NCBI GenBank assembly: GCA_007130555.1
Contig: SLSH01000128.1
Coordinates: 1-19,035, forward strand
Direction: 5' to 3'
DNA: 19,035 bases
Source of the DNA: Bacteroidales bacterium
GTDB lineage: Bacteria; Bacteroidota; Bacteroidia; Bacteroidales; ML635J-15
Shown: piece after piece, positions 15,147-19,035 of the stretch
Numbering within the stretch: position 1 is the first letter of the stretch
Layout of the letters: every line of letters starts with the position of its first letter
Notes under the pieces: model-generated
What the model saw: the letters and a program-made list of their open reading frames with translations, nothing else
Databases searched by the model: none
What the model was told of the DNA's origin: nothing
Program-made: the position numbers and the translations under genes

Positions 15147-15937
15147 ACTTCTTTTATTGTAAGGATCTTTCTTAATTTTAAAATATCATCCTGTAATTCA
15201 GGATTATTATAAGATTTGTTTTCCAAAATCAGTAATTTTGATTTAAAATCAGATATAACCGAATCGTCTTCAATTGATTCAAATAATAGATTAATTATAT
15301 TTAAAATTTCGAAATGAGACTTTAAGGCTTGTTTGACTGTTATATCTTCTAAGTTTTTGTCAGCAGTTCCCATATATAAACTTTCCAACCAGAACCCTCC
15401 GAGAAATAAAGCTGTTAGTCCTTGTAGTTCCGCATCAGAAAACCATTTGCTTCCATAATTTAACAGGCTGTCTGTAATTGCAAAAATTTCTTCCTTATCA
15501 TTTAAAGAAGACTCAAAAACAGGAACTAAATTATTGAATTCTGCAGGATTGATTGCTAATTTACCTGCAAGAACTCTTACTGAATTCAAATAATCCATAC
15601 ATAGCTGAACCCTCTCAAAGTGTCTGACATATGCTAAATTTGCAGAATACATTCCGAAAGCGATTGCAGTATTTTTTGAGCTAATATAAAACTCTGCGGC
15701 ATCATCAGGTAGTAAAATGGCAGAATTAAACTGTAAATCAGCTTCGGTAATTGTTTTTATTATTTCGGAATATCCGGGAATATTTTCATAAATACTGTCA
15801 TAGTTTATTTCCTGTTTAACATAGCTAATGTTTGACATATCTTGTTTTACCCGTAAATAATCTTCCGAGTTAATGCAAGTTGTCAGAATAATAGAAAGAG
15901 ATAAAAACAGTAAAATATAAAACTTTTTATTTTTCAC
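15143..15937 (-). CDS. Uncharacterised lipoprotein, GTG start
   Basis: A 264-residue protein I do not recognise. It has a lipoprotein signal peptide with basic residues at 2-5, a hydrophobic stretch at 6-19 and a lipobox ILTTC ending at C21. The mature part is mostly predicted alpha-helical, rich in leucine, asparagine and acidic residues, with no cysteine motif, repeats or catalytic signature; a helical-bundle fold is likely. The start codon is GTG at 15935-15937. The next in-frame Met is residue 34, after the signal peptide, so GTG is almost certainly right. It runs leftward after the M16 peptidase gene, from which an intrinsic terminator separates it, and its stop overlaps that of fabH. 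It may work at the inner face of the outer membrane or on the cell surface, but its function is unknown. Confidence 0.78.
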   Translation of the reverse strand: MKNKKFYILLFLSLSIILTTCINSEDYLRVKQDMSNISYVKQEINYDSIYENIPGYSEIIKTITEADLQFNSAILLPDDAAEFYISSKNTAIAFGMYSANLAYVRHFERVQLCMDYLNSVRVLAGKLAINPAEFNNLVPVFESSLNDKEEIFAITDSLLNYGSKWFSDAELQGLTALFLGGFWLESLYMGTADKNLEDITVKQALKSHFEILNIINLLFESIEDDSVISDFKSKLLILENKSYNNPELQDDILKLRKILTIKEV

Positions 15938-15964
15938 TTTTTGAATTTATTGTATTTTAAAAAA

Positions 15965-16007
15965 TATTCCCACAGGTTTAATAAAATAATAAAAACCTAT
16001 GGGAATA
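15965..16007 (-). terminator. Intrinsic terminator of the M16 peptidase gene
   Basis: Read on the minus strand, bases 16007-15993 pair with 15979-15965 over 15 positions with one mismatch, around a 13-nt loop, and a T-rich run follows (the A-run at 15959-15964 on the plus strand). It starts about 19 nt after the peptidase stop at 16026 and so should end that transcript before the lipoprotein gene, possibly leaking. Confidence 0.8.
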
Positions 16008-16025
16008 AATTGTTAATAAAATCTT

Positions 16026-18965
16026 TTAATAACCAAAAACTTCTTCGGTTGTATATTCTTTAATTTCTCCGTATTGTTTTAATAAATTAAAGTCTATTCT
16101 GTCTTTTTTACCTACAACTAATATATCATAGTTTTTATTTTTGACGTGATTATCAAAGAATTCCGCAACATCATCCAAGTTGTACTCTTGAACTTTTTTA
16201 TAAATATCTTTTCTGATATCATAGTCAATCCCTCGTTTCATATTTCTTTCTCTTGTCCAGAATATATTTGATTTAATTATTCTTTGAGTATTTATTTGAT
16301 TAATAATTGACTCTTTACTGCTGTTAAACGATTCATCTGATAATGCCAATTCATTTAATAAATCATTTAAAGAACCTAAGGCTTCTTCCATTTTATCAGG
16401 CTGAGTAGCTATAAATCCAAAAATATAGTTTGATTTTTCCAATTCACCGGCAAGTCTGTAGCCTGCTGATGCAGAATAAGCCAGTCCTTTTGCTTCTCTA
16501 AGTTCCTGAAAAATTATTGAAGACATTGAGCCTCCGTAGTATTCGTTAAACAGTTGTGTTACAGGCATAAGTTCTTTGTCGAATTTAACATCTTTTGAAA
16601 CTAACGCAATAAATGACTGTACCATATCATAGTCAACAAATCTCACAACAGGTTTGTCAAAATCTCTTTCAATATATTCAACAGGTTCTGTAATAGGGAT
16701 AAAATCTTTGTCTAAGTTATGATAATTTGAGATAATTTCGGCAGTAGCGTCCATTTCTCTCGGACCATAATAAAAAACTATATGTTCATAATCCAGCATT
16801 TGTTTAATTATATCTGTTAGTTTTTCGGGAGATATGCTGCGTAGTTTTTCTTCGCTTGCAATATTTGTAAACGGAGAAAACTTTCCGTATAATGCATAGT
16901 TATATAAGCCTCCCCACAAAATACTTCGGTTGTTTAATTTTAAATTTTGTCTTTCTCTAATTAAGCCATCTATGTAATTATCATAAGCTTCTTGATCAGG
17001 AACGACATTTTTTAAAATATATTCCATAATTTCCATCGCCCGTTCAAGGTTTTCATCAAGTCCTGTTATATACACATGAGATCTGTCATCTCTGGCAGAA
17101 ACATTAAAGTTGACTCCCAGTTTAAACCATTCTTCCTCTAAATCTTCGATAGTTCTGCTTTCTGTTCCCAGATATGTCAGATAATTTATTGCTATGGGCA
17201 GTAATACGTTGTGGTCTTTACCCATATCAATTATATAATATAATCTGAATATATCATTTGACTGATTTTGGATATAATTGAATTTTATTTTTTCTCCTAA
17301 CATTCCTGTTTTTATTTTTTCATTAAAATCAACAAATACAGGTTGTATATCTTCTGTTTCAATTTCTTTTAAATTTTGCATAAAATCAGATTCAACATTT
17401 CTGTTTATTTTCAAACCTGTTATATGAGGTTTGTCAATATGTTCTATGTTTTTATCAACTCCTGTCCGTTTATAAACAGCCACATAATTTTCGCCAAAAA
17501 ATTCATTTGCATAATCAACCAGTTCTTGTTTTGTAATTTTTTCATATTCATCAATTTCATATACCACCTCTTCCCATGATTTTTCATTAATAAAAGCTCT
17601 TACAAAATAAAATACAATTGAATTTCCTTCGATGGCTCTGATTCTTTGAAGTTTCATTTGATTAACGATAGCTTCTAGCAACCATTCTTCAAAATCTCCT
17701 TCTTTAAATTTTTCAACTTCTTCTAGCAAAAGGTCTTTAACTTCTTCAAGTGTTTGTCCTTCTCTGGGAGTTCCGATAAGTTGAAAAACTCCATAATCAT
17801 TAAAAGCACGTAAAGTTGAATTTGCAGATAGTACTTTTTGCTGTTTAACAAGATTTAAGTCCATCAGTCCTGCTTTGCCGTTATTAAGAATTTCTGAAAT
17901 CATATAAAGATACATAGATTCTTTTGTTTTATTATCGGGTGTTCGGTATGCAATTCCAACAAATTCTCTTTGCGGGCCAAATACATCAAATTCTTCGACT
18001 TCGGTAATTGGTTCTTCGGGTTCGTAAGAAACTTCGGGGATATTATCGTTTGCTTCCCAGTCTCCCCAGTATTTATCAATTAGTTTAACGGTTTCTTCCA
18101 TATCCATATCGCCTGATAAGCATATTGCAATATTATTTGGCACATAATAATCATCTTTAAACTGCATAATGGTTTTCATTGAAGGATTTTTCAAATGTTC
18201 TCCCAAACCTAAAACTACAACACCATAAGGATGATTTTTAAATAAGGTGGACATAATTTTAGAACTTGCCTTACGTCCGTCATTATCCAGAGACATATTA
18301 TATTCTTCATAAACTGTTTCTAATTCGGTATGGAAAAGTCTTAAAACAAGATTTCTAAATCTGTCGCTTTCCAATATTAGCCATCTTTCAATTTCGTTGG
18401 AAGGAATTTGATTGACATACACGGTTTCTTCGTAATATGTCCATGCGTTTGTTCCCGAAGCTCCAAGCATAGAGCAAATTCTGTCGTATTCATTTGCTAT
18501 GGCATACTTTGAAGCTTCAACAGAAAGGCTGTCAATTATTACATAAATTCTGTCTTTTTCATCCTGACTTTCCGCATGAAATCTTTCCTCAAATAAATCA
18601 ATTATCTGGTCAAGTAGTTCCGATTCCTTTTCCCAGTCTATTGTCCCGATTTTATCGGTACCTTTAAACATCATGTGTTCAAAATAGTGGGCAAGTCCGG
18701 TTGTCTCGCGGGGGTCGTGTTTTGCCCCTGCACGAACTCCGATTAATGTTTGAATTCGAGGCTCGTCTTTATTAACTGCCAGATAAATTTTTAATCCGTT
18801 GTCTAATGTATAAATACGTGCATTTACAGGGTCGTCTTTTATATATTCATAAGTATAACCATTACTGTCAACAGCAGTTAAAGTTAATTTTTTATCTTGT
18901 TTACATCCTAAGAATGCAAGAACTAATAATAATAATGTAATTTTAATAATGTGTGATGTTTTCAT
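16026..18965 (-). CDS. M16-family zinc metallopeptidase, lipoprotein
   Basis: A 979-residue envelope peptidase of the pitrilysin/insulinase family. The signal peptide ends in the lipobox LGC with C21 as the lipid-bearing residue, followed by KQD. The active half has the inverted zinc motif HYFEH (H93, E96, H97), and the third metal ligand is expected at E220 or E221 in ELETVYEEYNM. An acidic insert of about 45 residues (110-155) widens the usual spacing. The C-terminal half is the inactive partner domain: it lacks HxxEH but keeps the substrate-binding pair R823 and Y830 in ELREAKGLAYS. Four repeats of the M16 fold fit the length. It probably degrades peptides in the periplasm or at the surface. 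The start is ATG, with no clear promoter in the 70 nt remaining upstream. A strong terminator lies downstream. Confidence 0.93.
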   Translation of the reverse strand: MKTSHIIKITLLLLVLAFLGCKQDKKLTLTAVDSNGYTYEYIKDDPVNARIYTLDNGLKIYLAVNKDEPRIQTLIGVRAGAKHDPRETTGLAHYFEHMMFKGTDKIGTIDWEKESELLDQIIDLFEERFHAESQDEKDRIYVIIDSLSVEASKYAIANEYDRICSMLGASGTNAWTYYEETVYVNQIPSNEIERWLILESDRFRNLVLRLFHTELETVYEEYNMSLDNDGRKASSKIMSTLFKNHPYGVVVLGLGEHLKNPSMKTIMQFKDDYYVPNNIAICLSGDMDMEETVKLIDKYWGDWEANDNIPEVSYEPEEPITEVEEFDVFGPQREFVGIAYRTPDNKTKESMYLYMISEILNNGKAGLMDLNLVKQQKVLSANSTLRAFNDYGVFQLIGTPREGQTLEEVKDLLLEEVEKFKEGDFEEWLLEAIVNQMKLQRIRAIEGNSIVFYFVRAFINEKSWEEVVYEIDEYEKITKQELVDYANEFFGENYVAVYKRTGVDKNIEHIDKPHITGLKINRNVESDFMQNLKEIETEDIQPVFVDFNEKIKTGMLGEKIKFNYIQNQSNDIFRLYYIIDMGKDHNVLLPIAINYLTYLGTESRTIEDLEEEWFKLGVNFNVSARDDRSHVYITGLDENLERAMEIMEYILKNVVPDQEAYDNYIDGLIRERQNLKLNNRSILWGGLYNYALYGKFSPFTNIASEEKLRSISPEKLTDIIKQMLDYEHIVFYYGPREMDATAEIISNYHNLDKDFIPITEPVEYIERDFDKPVVRFVDYDMVQSFIALVSKDVKFDKELMPVTQLFNEYYGGSMSSIIFQELREAKGLAYSASAGYRLAGELEKSNYIFGFIATQPDKMEEALGSLNDLLNELALSDESFNSSKESIINQINTQRIIKSNIFWTRERNMKRGIDYDIRKDIYKKVQEYNLDDVAEFFDNHVKNKNYDILVVGKKDRIDFNLLKQYGEIKEYTTEEVFGY

Positions 18966-19035
18966 AAAGCATAAATTTTTAAGTTAAATAATCGTATTTT
19001 ATTAAAATAATTGAACTGTAAAAATAGTTTAATAT

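Noticed and set aside
12190..15727. A 15-base match (TAAAATGGCAGAATT) between the 12.19 kb gap and the lipoprotein gene at 15.71 kb
   Set aside because: In 19 kb of AT-rich DNA one match of this length is expected by chance fairly often; flanks do not match and one copy is inside a coding region.
1..19035. Prophage, defence island or insertion sequence
   Set aside because: No transposase, integrase, phage structural, nuclease or toxin-antitoxin gene is present; nearly every gene is a housekeeping or envelope function in a plausible native order.

Overview
The window is low-GC chromosomal DNA (about one third G+C by eye) from a member of the Bacteroidota. Four things point there: a PorU-like C25 peptidase carrying a type IX secretion C-terminal domain next to a PorV/PorQ-family barrel protein; a DUF6427 membrane protein fused translationally to purD; -7 promoter boxes of the TAnnTTTG type; and starts that almost never show a Shine-Dalgarno sequence. 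The sequence does not fix genus or family.

Layout. Bases 1-358 are non-coding and hold a stack of inverted repeats, including a 139-nt modular hairpin. Bases 359-7337 are a leftward set: PorV/PorQ-family protein, then a 1674-residue PorU2-type gingipain-like peptidase, then a ZIP zinc transporter, with gaps of 48 and 19 nt. Bases 7425-8385 run rightward and carry pssA (phosphatidylserine synthase) coupled to purS. A perfect palindrome that also reads as a promoter, tRNA-His and a strong intrinsic terminator follow at 8394-8560. Bases 8631-12128 hold purD, the DUF6427 membrane protein and an orphan sensor histidine kinase. A 300-nt non-coding gap (12129-12429) contains an 80-nt imperfect hairpin starting at the stop of a possible 17-codon ORF. 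Bases 12445-15146 are the classic yceD (DUF177)-rpmF-plsX-fabH cluster, linking ribosome assembly to fatty acid and phospholipid initiation. Bases 15143-18965 run leftward: an unrecognised small lipoprotein, converging on fabH with its stop codon overlapping fabH's, and a 979-residue M16 zinc-peptidase lipoprotein with its own terminator.

How the genes work together. The PorU2-like and PorV-like proteins probably form an outer-membrane pair for processing or attaching type IX secretion cargo. They look like a second set distinct from canonical porU/porV. PssA, PlsX and FabH all feed membrane lipid synthesis. PurS and PurD both serve de novo purine synthesis, although other pur genes are not here. 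Most of the window is ordinary housekeeping. The least explained parts are the left-end inverted repeats, the palindromic tRNA-His promoter, the 12.1-12.4 kb hairpin region, the PorU2/PorV-like pair and the orphan lipoprotein with a GTG start.
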